Shown: in pieces, positions 27,801 through 35,575 of the stretch
How positions within the stretch are numbered: position 1 is the first letter of the stretch
How the letters are laid out: each line of letters starts with the position of its first letter
Source of the DNA: Clostridia bacterium
GTDB lineage: Bacteria; Bacillota; Clostridia; Lachnospirales; Anaerotignaceae
DNA: 64,000 bases
Direction: 5' to 3'
Assembly: GCA_910575055.1 (NCBI GenBank)
Contig: CAJTDC010000001.1
Span: forward strand, 62,001-126,000
The notes under the pieces: model-generated
Seen by the model: the letters and a program-made list of their open reading frames with translations, nothing else
What the model was told of the DNA's origin: nothing
The model's database searches: none
Translations under genes and position numbers: made by a program

Positions 27801-28383
27801 TAATGTCTTCTACTCTCATTAAATTTTGCTGTTCTTTTTCTAATTTTATAATTGCTTCATTTTTACGCACTTTATATTTTACAATGCCTGCCGCTTCTTC
27901 AAATATACGCCTTCTGTCATCTGCTTTTGCACTCAATAATTCATCTATACGTCCCTGTCCTACTATAGAATAGCCTTCTCTCCCTACCCCTGTATCCATA
28001 AACAACTCGTGAATATCTTTTAATCGACAGTTTGTACCATTGATTTGATATTCGCTTTCTCCAGAGCGATATACTCGGCGCGTTACTGTTACTTCTGTAT
28101 AATCAATAGGCATTTTTTGGTCTTGATTATCTATTGTAATAGCAACCTCTGCAAATCCTAATGCTTTTCTTGTTTCTGTGCCAGCAAATATGATATCTTC
28201 CATTTTATCTCCACGAAGTGATTTCGCTTTTTGTTCTCCTAATACCCATCTTACTGCATCAGAAACATTACTTTTTCCGCTCCCATTTGGTCCTACTACT
28301 GCTGTAATTCCTTTATTGAATTCTAACTTTACCTTATCTGAAAAAGATTTAAAACCATGTACACTTAATTGTTTTAAATACAT
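24808..28383 (-). CDS. smc: Chromosome segregation protein SMC
   Basis: 1191-aa condensin ATPase. N-terminal head with GPNGSGKSNVSDAVRWVLGEQ, long coiled coil 1 (about 170-500), hinge with GICGVVGELICV and GGAMTGGSM (about 510-660), coiled coil 2 (about 670-1010), and the C-terminal head with signature LLSGGERALTAIA and Walker B FCILDEIEAALDDANV. Gln/Glu-rich coiled coils are long but uninterrupted. Start at ATG 28383 (AAAGAGGTGTATCA upstream). In many Clostridia acpP and rnc precede smc; here pyrC does, 26 nt away. Confidence 0.98.
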   Translation of the reverse strand: MYLKQLSVHGFKSFSDKVKLEFNKGITAVVGPNGSGKSNVSDAVRWVLGEQKAKSLRGDKMEDIIFAGTETRKALGFAEVAITIDNQDQKMPIDYTEVTVTRRVYRSGESEYQINGTNCRLKDIHELFMDTGVGREGYSIVGQGRIDELLSAKADDRRRIFEEAAGIVKYKVRKNEAIIKLEKEQQNLMRVEDIIAELEGQMDSLEKQSNKAKIYLDLREKIKYATLTMFCTDIDNIEKEYVKQQNNKDIALENKQNLLKQNEQKTEQKQNLQQQSEQLKNEIQKIQQEIIFFRSQQEKTESDVRLAKEQIQHFLQNIQRLEKENSSHQKQQEQNQKEEQLLLTKITAIDVTTKSAKEKLQQQEKIFDELNSNLSENEKNVEDYKSEMVEQIRISTEAKGDMSQRQSLLEQFEQRKKQLSSEKEYLKDQIHTHQIHNEVLSKQKRDFEKQQKEIEQTLLQLQQNVKKLYAEKENISEEQKKREQQLTQKRSRFSVLSEMEKEHEGYYKSVKSILHLKHSGNEKWQGICGVVGELICVAQKYETAVEIALGGNIQNIITKTEYDAKEAIQYLKQYHLGRATFLPVTSIKGRKLIKEEILSENGVLGVASDLIEYDTVYDNVIQSLLGRTVIVENIDIAILLSKKYHNQYRMVTLEGDLFNIGGAMTGGSMAKKTTSVFSRSREINDLSEDIEKEQILLQNCQKQFHMLEQQLEQNNELFMQKQMKKQEIQLSLQKNQEDKQNTENLLLERQQKQKLYDLEQKQIVEQCQFAEKEVTEFKKIVEQTEQKMNYINEKLSAFQYNMTEEKQQRETILNTITELKVNISAEEQNKKAVKESIQRLKQQNVTLKQEQEQIQQEMISFQKLSKQKELEQKELEQKNIFYKQQEQKKQSVFTELTENREQKKQQIAVLEQEQKQMIENISLLSNEIFRIETKQEKITEEKQRLFNEIWEEYEMTYQIVKKQYDTQVQTASYQKLKSDTKQWKNQIKELGAVNVEAIENYKEVKQRYNFLITQKTDILEAEQKLHLLISDLSQMMENRFREQFDVISKNFGEVFREMFGGGKAYLKLSDETKVLESSIEIIAQPPGKSLQNMLLLSGGERALTAIAILFSILKMKPSPFCILDEIEAALDDANVKRYADYLKKFSKDTQFIVITHRKGTMEAADVMYGVTMQEKGVSKMISVNFEDKAYV

Positions 28384-28409
28384 TGATACACCTCTTTGAT
28401 ACAAAATAA

Positions 28410-29681
28410 TTATGTCAATATCCTACCGCCCACAATAGTACAAATTACTTTACCTTTGACTTTTTTGTCAGCAAAAGGAGAAAATTTGGCTTTTGAAACA
28501 AATTTTTCAGGTTGTATGGTATAACTTTCTTCCAAATCTACTACCACTAAATCTCCGTCCATACCTTCTGCAATTTTTCCTTTTTTGTGTAGCCCTAATA
28601 TTTCAGCAGGTTTTGTAGAAAGTAATTCTACTAACTTACTTAATGGTACTTTTTGTTGTACTACCAATTTACTATAACTTAATGCGAATGCTGTTTCAAA
28701 AGCAGAAATACCATAATCTGCATTATCAAATTCTTTATTTTTATCTGTTAATTTTGTAGGGCTATGTCCTGATGTAATAACATCAATAGTACCATCTAAT
28801 ATCCCCTCTATAATTGCTTTTACATCTTCTTTTGTCCTTAATGGAGGCTTTACTTTTGCTAATGTATTATAATTTTCGACTGCTTCTTCTGTTAATAAAA
28901 AATAATGAGGGCTTGTTTCACAAGTAATACGTGTTCCTCTTTTTTTTGCTTCTCTAATCAGTTGTACAGAACCTTTTGTTGTAACATTTGAAATATGTAA
29001 TTTTGCTCCCATACCTTCTGCTAATATAATATTTCTTGTCACTATTACTTCTTCTGCTTCTTTTGGTATACCCAAAAGTCCCAAACTAGAAGACATATAT
29101 CCCTCATTCATAACACCCTTTCCTGCAAGGTTTTTGTCTTCACAATGTGTTAATACAGGCATATCAAACATTTTAGAATAGCGAAATACATTCGCTAAAA
29201 AAGAGGCATTCATAATAGAACGTCCGCCATCAGCAATCCCTACGATACCTGCTTCGTACATTTCTCCAATTTCTGACATATGTTCTCCCAAACACCCTAC
29301 GGACATACTGCCATAAGGAAATATATTTACAAGAGAGTATTCTTTACTTTTTGAAACAATATATTCTACTACTGTTTTATTATCAATGGCAGGATTTGTA
29401 TTTGGTTCACAAGTAATGCTTGTAAAGCCTCCTCTCGCTGCACTACAAGAAGCCGTTTCAATATCTTCTATATATTCATATCCTGGGTCACAGACACTAC
29501 AGTGCATATCAATAAATCCAGGTAGTATATATTTCCCATCTGCATCTAATATTTCTGCTCCATTTTCCTCTAAGTTCTCGCCGATTTTACATATTACACC
29601 ATCTTCCATATAAATATCAAGGCGTTTATGATGATTAAAATCTTTTCCTATAATACGACCATTTTTTACAATACTTTTCAT
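28410..29681 (-). CDS. pyrC: Dihydroorotase-like protein with a degenerate metal site
   Basis: 423 aa, clearly of the dihydroorotase fold over its full length (GGFTSITCEPNTNPAID, VLTHCEDKNLAGKG, LLGIPKEAEE, ETSPHYFLL, KVKPPLRTKED). The catalytic pattern is broken: the zinc HxH reads HCS (H60, S62), the substrate Arg of REPG is Cys (CDPG), the SDDG Asp is Gly (ADGG, G152), the HIS(T) zinc His is Asn (N232), and the catalytic Asp of TDHAPH is Gly (SGHSPT, G305). Four of six metal-site residues of Bacillus PyrC are gone; H60 and H179 stay. It starts inside the pyrB stop (ATGA). A non-catalytic partner of PyrB, like the pDHO of Pseudomonas, or a new function, is likely. Family call sure, active enzyme very unlikely. 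Confidence 0.85.
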   Translation of the reverse strand: MKSIVKNGRIIGKDFNHHKRLDIYMEDGVICKIGENLEENGAEILDADGKYILPGFIDMHCSVCDPGYEYIEDIETASCSAARGGFTSITCEPNTNPAIDNKTVVEYIVSKSKEYSLVNIFPYGSMSVGCLGEHMSEIGEMYEAGIVGIADGGRSIMNASFLANVFRYSKMFDMPVLTHCEDKNLAGKGVMNEGYMSSSLGLLGIPKEAEEVIVTRNIILAEGMGAKLHISNVTTKGSVQLIREAKKRGTRITCETSPHYFLLTEEAVENYNTLAKVKPPLRTKEDVKAIIEGILDGTIDVITSGHSPTKLTDKNKEFDNADYGISAFETAFALSYSKLVVQQKVPLSKLVELLSTKPAEILGLHKKGKIAEGMDGDLVVVDLEESYTIQPEKFVSKAKFSPFADKKVKGKVICTIVGGRILT

Positions 29682-30604
29682 TTTAATCCGCCTCCTATCT
29701 GTGATAAAATATAAAGCATTGCCATACGTACTGCTACACTATTGGCTATTTGGTCATTAATAATACATCTCTTACTATCTATAACATCAGCAGAAATCTC
29801 AATTCCTCTTTGTATAGGTCCTGGGTGCATTATAATCGTATCTGGTTTAGCATAGTGAAGTAAATTTTCATCTACTCTAAAAAAATGTTTATATTCTGTT
29901 AAAGAAGGTACTAAATTTTTATTTTTTGTTTCATTTTTCATTCTGCTTGTTAATATGACATCTGCTCCTGCTACTGCCTTTTTCGCATCATAATAAACAT
30001 CTACACCAAATTTCTCAATATCTGAAGGCAAAAGTGTAGGAGGCCCTGAAACACAAACACTTGCCCCTAATTTTGTTAATGCCCATATGTTACTTTTACA
30101 AACTCTACTATGTATCAAATCTCCTATAATTGCTACACGAAGTCCTTTAAAATCTCCTTTTTGTTCTTTAATTGTCATTAAATCTAATAAAGATTGTCCT
30201 GGATTTTCATTAAAACCATCTCCTGCATTGACAACAGATGCACTTACATTTTTTGCTAATAATCTTGCTGCTCCTGCCATAGGATGACGTAATATAATAA
30301 AATCTGCTCCTGTTTGGTCAACTAACTGCCCCATATCTTGCAATTTTTCTTGATAAACATTTGTTGCCATTGTCATATCTACCACATTTGCACTTAAATG
30401 TTGTGCTGCCATTTCATATGATAATTTTGCTCTTGCACTTGGTTCATAAAATAATATAATAACAGATTTCCCTTGTAAATGAGGTGACTTTTTATTTTTT
30501 TGATTTAATATATATTTCATTGTTTCTGCTGTACTTAATATATATCGTATTTCTTCTGCTGTTAAGTCACGCATACCAAAAAAATCTTTCTTTTTAAAAA
30601 CCAT
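29678..30604 (-). CDS. pyrB: Aspartate carbamoyltransferase-like protein with a degenerate active site
   Basis: 308 aa, full ATCase length and order: ILFYEPSARAKLSYEMAA, ILRHPMAGAARLLA, NAGDGFNENPGQSLLDL, GDLIHSRVCKSN, IMHPGPIQRGIEI. Against E. coli PyrB the carbamoyl-phosphate loop S52-T53-R54-T55 reads SARA (56-59), S80 is Ala, K84 is Tyr, H134 is Asn and Q231 is Lys, while R105, Q137, R167 and R229 are kept. Loss of the Thr pair, K84 and H134 should abolish carbamoyl transfer to aspartate. It has a good ribosome site (AGGAGG) and lies 37 nt after rluD and overlaps pyrC by 4 nt, the ancestral lspA-rluD-pyr locus of Firmicutes, but without pyrR, pyrP or carA/B. Confidence 0.85.
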   Translation of the reverse strand: MVFKKKDFFGMRDLTAEEIRYILSTAETMKYILNQKNKKSPHLQGKSVIILFYEPSARAKLSYEMAAQHLSANVVDMTMATNVYQEKLQDMGQLVDQTGADFIILRHPMAGAARLLAKNVSASVVNAGDGFNENPGQSLLDLMTIKEQKGDFKGLRVAIIGDLIHSRVCKSNIWALTKLGASVCVSGPPTLLPSDIEKFGVDVYYDAKKAVAGADVILTSRMKNETKNKNLVPSLTEYKHFFRVDENLLHYAKPDTIIMHPGPIQRGIEISADVIDSKRCIINDQIANSVAVRMAMLYILSQIGGGLK

Positions 30605-30641
30605 ATACTAGCCTCCTATCTATCAGAAATACAATGTCATT

Positions 30642-31574
30642 TTACAAACGTATTCTTAATTTTTCTATCAGTTTTAAAAAATATTCTGGAAGTGGTGCTT
30701 CAAATTCCATATATTGCTTTGTACTAGGGTGTATAAATCCCAATACTTTTGCGTGAAGTGCTTGTCCTTGTAATGAAAAAGGTTGTTTTTTGCTGCCATA
30801 TACCACATCTCCCAAAAGGGGGTGTCCTATTGATGTCATATGCACTCTAATTTGATGAGTACGTCCTGTTTCCAGTTGTGCTTCTATATAAGTATAATTT
30901 CCTAATCTTTCTAACACTTTATAATGTGTTACAGCACGACGACTATTTTTTTGTGTCACAGCCATTTTTTTTCTGTCTTGGGCACTTCGCCCAATAGGTT
31001 TATCTATTGTTCCATTTTCTTCTTTTATGCCATTGAATACAATCGCATGATATTTTCTTGTAATGCTATGCTCTGCTAATTGTAGTGCCAAACACTGATG
31101 TGCTTTGTCATTTTTTGCTACCATCAATACACCAGAGGTATCTTTATCAATTCTATGCACAATACCTGGTCTTTGCTCTCCATTAATACCAGAAAGCTGG
31201 TCTTTACAGTGATACAAAAGTGCATTGACAAGTGTTCCTGTCATATGTCCTACTGCAGGATGTACTACCATACCTTGAGGCTTATTCACAACAATAATAT
31301 CTTTATCTTCATACAAAATATCAATATCAATATCTTCTGGTAATATTTCCACTACTTCTACATCTGGTATTATCAATACTACAACATCTTTTTCTCTTAA
31401 TTTATAATTTGATTTTACACTATTTTCATTTACTTTTAAATATTGCTTCTCTATCAATTTTTGTATTCTACTTCTGGAAATCGTTTGTTCTATTTGTTCT
31501 ATTTGTTCTGTTACAAATACATCAATTCTTTTGGATTTATCTTCTTGCTCTGCTACCCATGTTAAAACTTCCAT
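30642..31574 (-). CDS. rluD: RluA/RluD family 23S rRNA pseudouridine synthase
   Basis: 310 aa. N-terminal S4 RNA-binding domain (residues 15-85), then the catalytic domain with motif I NKPQGMVVHPAVGH and motif II GIVHRIDKDTSGVLMVAKND, which holds the catalytic Asp, and LETGRTHQIRVHMTSIGHPLLGD. Equivalent to YlyB of Bacillus, next to lspA. Start at ATG 31574 (AAAGGAGTAAAA) rather than the longer basic extension from 31646. Gap to lspA 11 nt. Confidence 0.93.
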   Translation of the reverse strand: MEVLTWVAEQEDKSKRIDVFVTEQIEQIEQTISRSRIQKLIEKQYLKVNENSVKSNYKLREKDVVVLIIPDVEVVEILPEDIDIDILYEDKDIIVVNKPQGMVVHPAVGHMTGTLVNALLYHCKDQLSGINGEQRPGIVHRIDKDTSGVLMVAKNDKAHQCLALQLAEHSITRKYHAIVFNGIKEENGTIDKPIGRSAQDRKKMAVTQKNSRRAVTHYKVLERLGNYTYIEAQLETGRTHQIRVHMTSIGHPLLGDVVYGSKKQPFSLQGQALHAKVLGFIHPSTKQYMEFEAPLPEYFLKLIEKLRIRL

Positions 31575-31585
31575 TTTTACTCCTT

Positions 31586-32083
31586 TTATACTTCTTTTTT
31601 TTCTTCTTCTTTTATTACAAAAAGGCTTAAAAACAATATAAAGCAAGCTCCTACTACAACATAAATATCGGCTAAATTAAATACTGGCCATTTTATAAAC
31701 GTTACTTCTAAAAAATCTACTACATATCCTCTTACAGCTCTGTCAATTACATTTCCTATTGCTCCTGACAACACAAGAACTAATCCACATTTTAACCAAT
31801 TATATTCTTTTGTTTTAGGTAATTTATAAAAACTATAAATAATTCCTGCTGCAACAACAACTGTCAAAAGTATAAAAAATACTCTTTTTCCTGACAATAT
31901 TCCAAATGCTGCTCCTCTATTTTCTACAAATGTAAAATCTAAAAATCCCTTTATTACAACGGTATTTTTAATTGGTTTTAGTTTTGTCAATGCCTGCCAT
32001 TTTGTAATTTGGTCTAATATTACTAATATAATTACTGTTATTGCAGAAATGATATAAAATTGTTTATCGCTTTTATTTTCCAT
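31586..32083 (-). CDS. lspA: Lipoprotein signal peptidase
   Basis: 165-aa membrane aspartyl protease that cleaves prolipoprotein signal peptides. Four TM segments are seen. Family motifs: DQITKW, VENRGAAFGIL, GNVIDRAVRGYVVDF and FNLADIYVVVG; the two catalytic Asp are in VVDF and NLAD. A very basic/acidic tail (KEEEKKEV) ends it. It overlaps aroB by one nucleotide. A second, more divergent copy lies at 52642-53118. This one has all conserved residues and is the likely housekeeping enzyme, serving the several lipoproteins in this window. Confidence 0.96.
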   Translation of the reverse strand: MENKSDKQFYIISAITVIILVILDQITKWQALTKLKPIKNTVVIKGFLDFTFVENRGAAFGILSGKRVFFILLTVVVAAGIIYSFYKLPKTKEYNWLKCGLVLVLSGAIGNVIDRAVRGYVVDFLEVTFIKWPVFNLADIYVVVGACFILFLSLFVIKEEEKKEV

Positions 32084-33168
32084 TATATTTTCACCACGAA
32101 ATTGATTGCTTCCATAATCTCTTTTTCTGATACTTCACTTGTAGTATAAACCTGTCCCACTCCTTTTGGCAATACAAAGCGAATTTTATTTTGTTTTACT
32201 TTTTTATCTAAAAACATTTGTTCATAAATACTTTTTTGAGATACTTTATTTACAAAAATAGGCAAATCAAAATACTGCAAAAGCTGTTTTACCTGTTGTA
32301 ATTGTTCTTCTGTTACTTCTTCTCTTTTTCTTCCTAACTCCAATACTGCAATCATTCCTAATGCTACACATTCTCCGTGAAGCAGTTCAAATTCAAATTT
32401 TGTTTCAATAGCGTGACCAATGGTATGACCAAAATTTAATATTTCTCTAAGACCACTTTCTTTTTCATCTTTAGAAACAACATCTGCTTTCATCAAACAA
32501 CATTGTTTTATCATATCACACAAAATCGTATGCTCCATAGATTTTATCAATTGTTTTTGTTCTATTAGAAATTGAAAAAATTGTTCTGAAAGTATACAAC
32601 CATATTTTATGACTTCTGCCATACCTGCTGAAAATTCTCTTTTAGGCAATGTTTTTAATGTAGCTGTATTGATATATACAAATTCTGGCTGATAAAATGC
32701 TCCTATACTATTTTTGGCTCCATTAAAATCAACGCCTGTTTTTCCTCCTACACTACTGTCTACTTGTGCTAATAATGTAGTTGGTATTTGTACAAAAGGT
32801 ATTCCTCTCAAATAAGTAGCTGCAGAAAAACCAGCCATATCTCCACAAACACCACCACCTAATGCTACAATGACTGTTTTTCTATCAAAACGATTTTGTT
32901 GAAAAAATTTATAAAAATCATATATTGTTTCTAAATTTTTATGTTGTTCTCCTGCTTTAAAACAATAACAATATACATCATCTGTTACCTTTTTTAATTG
33001 TTCTGTTACTGCTTGTTTATACAATTTATCTGTATTTTCATCTGCTACAATACACATTTTTCTGTTAGAAAGTTTTTGCTCTTTTATCAATTCTGATAGT
33101 CCCTCAAAAGACTGTTCTAACACAATAGGATATGTTTTTGCTGGTGTTGTTACTAATATACGTTCCAT
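32083..33168 (-). CDS. aroB: 3-Dehydroquinate synthase
   Basis: 361-aa NAD- and metal-dependent enzyme of the shikimate pathway. Motifs: ALGGGVCGDMAGFSAATYLRG, PTTLLAQVDSSVGGKTGVDF, FSAGMAEVIKYG, LNFGHTIGHAIE (metal His) and LLHGECVALGM. AGGTGAATAGAAGAA precedes the start. It heads the aroB-lspA-rluD-pyrB-pyrC-smc-ftsY run, but only 30 nt separate it from the hairpin that ends divIVA, leaving little room for an independent promoter. Confidence 0.96.
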   Translation of the reverse strand: MERILVTTPAKTYPIVLEQSFEGLSELIKEQKLSNRKMCIVADENTDKLYKQAVTEQLKKVTDDVYCYCFKAGEQHKNLETIYDFYKFFQQNRFDRKTVIVALGGGVCGDMAGFSAATYLRGIPFVQIPTTLLAQVDSSVGGKTGVDFNGAKNSIGAFYQPEFVYINTATLKTLPKREFSAGMAEVIKYGCILSEQFFQFLIEQKQLIKSMEHTILCDMIKQCCLMKADVVSKDEKESGLREILNFGHTIGHAIETKFEFELLHGECVALGMIAVLELGRKREEVTEEQLQQVKQLLQYFDLPIFVNKVSQKSIYEQMFLDKKVKQNKIRFVLPKGVGQVYTTSEVSEKEIMEAINFVVKI

Positions 33169-33197
33169 TTCTTCTATTCACCTCATTATATTATTAC

Positions 33198-33243
33198 AAA
33201 AGCTGCTGTAAATACTGATAAAACAGCACTCACCGCAGCTTTT
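33198..33243 (-). terminator. Terminator or attenuator between divIVA and aroB
   Basis: Stem AAAAGCTGC/GCAGCTTTT (9 bp), alternatively AAAAGCT/AGCTTTT with an inner GCTGT/ACAGC. A T run follows on the minus strand (TTTTGTAATAATATAATG). TTTACA (33212-33207) and TATAAT (33190-33185) with a 16-nt spacer overlap it, but transcripts from there would start within the aroB ribosome site. Confidence 0.65.
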
Positions 33244-33246
33244 CGC

Positions 33247-33840
33247 TTAGGATTGTTGTGGATTTTGAAATTCTTCTTCTCCTTGTTGATAGTTGGCTTC
33301 TTTCTGAGAAATAATTTCGTTTTTATCCAACAATTCAATTTCTGCATATAACAACAGTTTTACACGAGTTTTCATAAGCTCATAACGGCTTTCTAATCTA
33401 TGTATATCTTGTTCTAATTCAAATGCTCGTGTTCTTGCACTGCCAATAATTTCTTCTGCTTTTGCAACAGCACTTTCTGTAATTTGTGCTGCTGCTGCCC
33501 TTGCATTTTCTTTGGTTTCTTCTGCTACTCTTTCTGCTAATGTTAATGTTTTTGCTAGTGCCTTTTCAATAGACTGACTTGTTTGCTGTGGTGAAATTGG
33601 TGTTACTGGTATTGGTGCTGTCTGCTGTTGTACTGGCTGCACTTTCGGTACTGGTGCTGTCATTTGAGAAGTATTACTATTTGACATATTATTTAATTTC
33701 ATTTTCATTTCTCTATTTTCTCTAAACAGCTGTTCATAGTCTACACAAATTTCATCTAAAAAACGGTCAACTTCTTCTGGAGAATATCCAACTGCAACCT
33801 TTTTAAACTCCTTATCTTCAATATCAGATGGTCTAATCAT
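33247..33840 (-). CDS. divIVA: DivIVA-domain cell division protein
   Basis: 197 aa. N-terminal DivIVA lipid-binding segment MIRPSDIEDKEFKKVAVGYSPEEVDRFLDEICVDYEQL, a Pro/Gln-rich linker (residues about 65-100) and a long coiled coil. It recognises curved membrane at septa and poles. Start at ATG 33840 with GCGAGGAGGATTTATTTC. Last gene of the ylmE-sepF-ylmG-ylmH-divIVA cluster; the upstream frame to 33900 overlaps ylmH and is not family-like. Confidence 0.93.
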   Translation of the reverse strand: MIRPSDIEDKEFKKVAVGYSPEEVDRFLDEICVDYEQLFRENREMKMKLNNMSNSNTSQMTAPVPKVQPVQQQTAPIPVTPISPQQTSQSIEKALAKTLTLAERVAEETKENARAAAAQITESAVAKAEEIIGSARTRAFELEQDIHRLESRYELMKTRVKLLLYAEIELLDKNEIISQKEANYQQGEEEFQNPQQS

Positions 33841-33875
33841 GAAATAAATCCTCCTCGCTACAACAAAAAGCAGTA

Positions 33876-34661
33876 TTATTCCCGCCCTATTGTTACACAA
33901 ATTCTATCTTTTTTTGTTACATTACCTATTTCAAAAAGTTTTGCACGTCCAAAACTTCTTATAGATATCATATCTCCCTCTTTCAACAATAAAGAAGGAT
34001 TTATTACAGTATTCCAATTTACTTGAACAATTTCTTTTTTAATATACTGCTGCACTTTCGCCCTTGATAAATGAAAAGCTGCACTTGCTATAGCATCTAA
34101 TCTTAATGACGCTACTGTCATAGTATGATATTTCCATACTTTTTCAGGTAAAGTTACAACAAAAATATCACTTACTGATACTTTTACCTTTGTACGAGAA
34201 ACAAATTCTAATGCTGTTTGTACATATTCAGCTAAATCTTTATGAATATAACATATTGTTTCTTTTTCTAAAATAATAATATCCCCTACTTTTGCTCTAT
34301 CTATACCTAAACCTAATATAGAACCTAAATAATCTCTATGACTCAAATCTGCTTGTCCAAATTTATTATTTTTCGTAATGTGTAATGCTTTTATAGGAAA
34401 ATCTTCTTCTGTTAACTCCATATTATTTGGTGCAAATGCCATCATACACCTTTCACTTTCAGAATTTCCTCCAAAAACCATTACCTCTAAATCTTGTATA
34501 CATTTTACTTTTTCAAAAAAAATGCTGCTTTTTCCTTTATCTATAAAATCTGTTATTGTTTTTTTATGACGTATGATACTGCTTTGAGCTGCATCTAACA
34601 CTTTAGCAAATAAAAGTCTTTCTTGGGGTTGTACTTGTTTCAGCCATTGTTCTTTTTGCAA
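33876..34661 (-). CDS. ylmH: YlmH family S4-domain RNA-binding protein
   Basis: 261 aa. N-terminal YlmH domain with RDYLGSILGLGIDRAKVGDIII and C-terminal S4 domain (SLRLDAIASAAFHLSRAKVQQYIKKEIVQVNW..). YlmH homologues bind stalled 50S subunits and take part in ribosome quality control, which makes it a functional partner of RqcH encoded here at 6319. The start is TTG at 34661, chosen because GGAGGAGG lies six to seven bases upstream and no ATG fits. Confidence 0.9.
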   Translation of the reverse strand: MQKEQWLKQVQPQERLLFAKVLDAAQSSIIRHKKTITDFIDKGKSSIFFEKVKCIQDLEVMVFGGNSESERCMMAFAPNNMELTEEDFPIKALHITKNNKFGQADLSHRDYLGSILGLGIDRAKVGDIIILEKETICYIHKDLAEYVQTALEFVSRTKVKVSVSDIFVVTLPEKVWKYHTMTVASLRLDAIASAAFHLSRAKVQQYIKKEIVQVNWNTVINPSLLLKEGDMISIRSFGRAKLFEIGNVTKKDRICVTIGRE

Positions 34662-34686
34662 AGGATACCTCCTCCTTTATTCATTA

Positions 34687-34965
34687 TCAAAATATCCCCA
34701 TTAATAGACTAATTATAAGTGTTTGAACAAAATACAGCAATATTACTGCAAACCATGCAGAGAAATCTAGCATCATACCCCCTAAAGGTGATTTGTCCAA
34801 TAATGACCTAATAGGAGAAAGTATAGGTTCTGTTAATGTATACAAAAGCTGTACTAATGAATTGTTTCTTCCAATAGGAAGCCATGATAATATTACTCGA
34901 GCTAATATTAAAAACTCTAGCAACTTAAAAAAAGTATTCACTGTTTGTATTAATAGTATTTGCAT
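34687..34965 (-). CDS. ylmG: YggT family membrane protein (YlmG)
   Basis: 92 aa, two TM segments (residues about 7-27 and 65-90) with the family motif ARVILSWLP between and TEPILSPIRSLLD on the loop. Membrane protein of unknown role in the division cluster. AAAGGCAGAATAT precedes the ATG. Confidence 0.9.
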   Translation of the reverse strand: MQILLIQTVNTFFKLLEFLILARVILSWLPIGRNNSLVQLLYTLTEPILSPIRSLLDKSPLGGMMLDFSAWFAVILLYFVQTLIISLLMGIF

Positions 34966-34987
34966 ATATTCTGCCTTTCTCTCTTAA

Positions 34988-35524
34988 TTATTTATTACTT
35001 GCCCAAGGAAATACGACACTACTTCTGCTTTTGATTTCCTCTTTAAATTCACCAGAAATTTCTACATTTTCAGGAGCAATTACAAAAATATTATTTGCTA
35101 CCCTTTGTATACTGCCCTCCAATGAATAACAAGTTCCACTCAAAAAATCCATAATTCTTTGTGCTACAGGATATTCTACTTGTTCCAAGTTTACTACAAC
35201 AGGTTTTTTCCCTTTTACTTGGTCACAAATCTGTTGTGCATCTTCATAACAAGTAGGTTGTATTACAACCACCTGCATTTGTACATTTGTATTAATACTA
35301 TATACATTAGGATTTGTTCTATTACTTGAGGAAGTTCTTCTGCTTGGTGAGCTATATTCTGGTTCTTTGTTTCTGTTTACATCTCTTAAAGGAGTACGAC
35401 GTCTTGCGGGTTGTTCCTCATATTCATCTTCCTCTTCATATTCGTCGTCATCTGGGTCATCATAATCTGGGTCATCATATTCGCCAAACATCAAATCCCT
35501 TAATTTATCAAATACTTTTGCCAC
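34988..35524 (-). CDS. sepF: Cell division protein SepF
   Basis: 178 aa. N-terminal amphipathic membrane anchor (AKVFDKLRDLMFGEY), an acidic Asp/Glu/Tyr-rich linker, and the SepF domain from about residue 85 (VVIQPTCYEDAQQICDQVKGKKPVVVNLEQVEYPVAQRIMDFLSGTCYSLEG in the family pattern). It anchors FtsZ and bundles filaments. I choose a GTG start at 35524: GGGAGGAATTTGTAAC is its ribosome site, and the upstream ATG at 35542 lies inside that site. Confidence 0.93.
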   Translation of the reverse strand: MAKVFDKLRDLMFGEYDDPDYDDPDDDEYEEEDEYEEQPARRRTPLRDVNRNKEPEYSSPSRRTSSSNRTNPNVYSINTNVQMQVVVIQPTCYEDAQQICDQVKGKKPVVVNLEQVEYPVAQRIMDFLSGTCYSLEGSIQRVANNIFVIAPENVEISGEFKEEIKSRSSVVFPWASNK

Positions 35525-35575
35525 GTTACAAATTCCTCCCATATCTTATTTGACTTTGGTTATTACCCTCTTTAT

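Noticed and set aside
30605-30641. PyrR-type attenuator or binding loop before pyrB
   Set aside because: Only 37 nt separate rluD and pyrB, with no hairpin or PyrR anti-antiterminator sequence.
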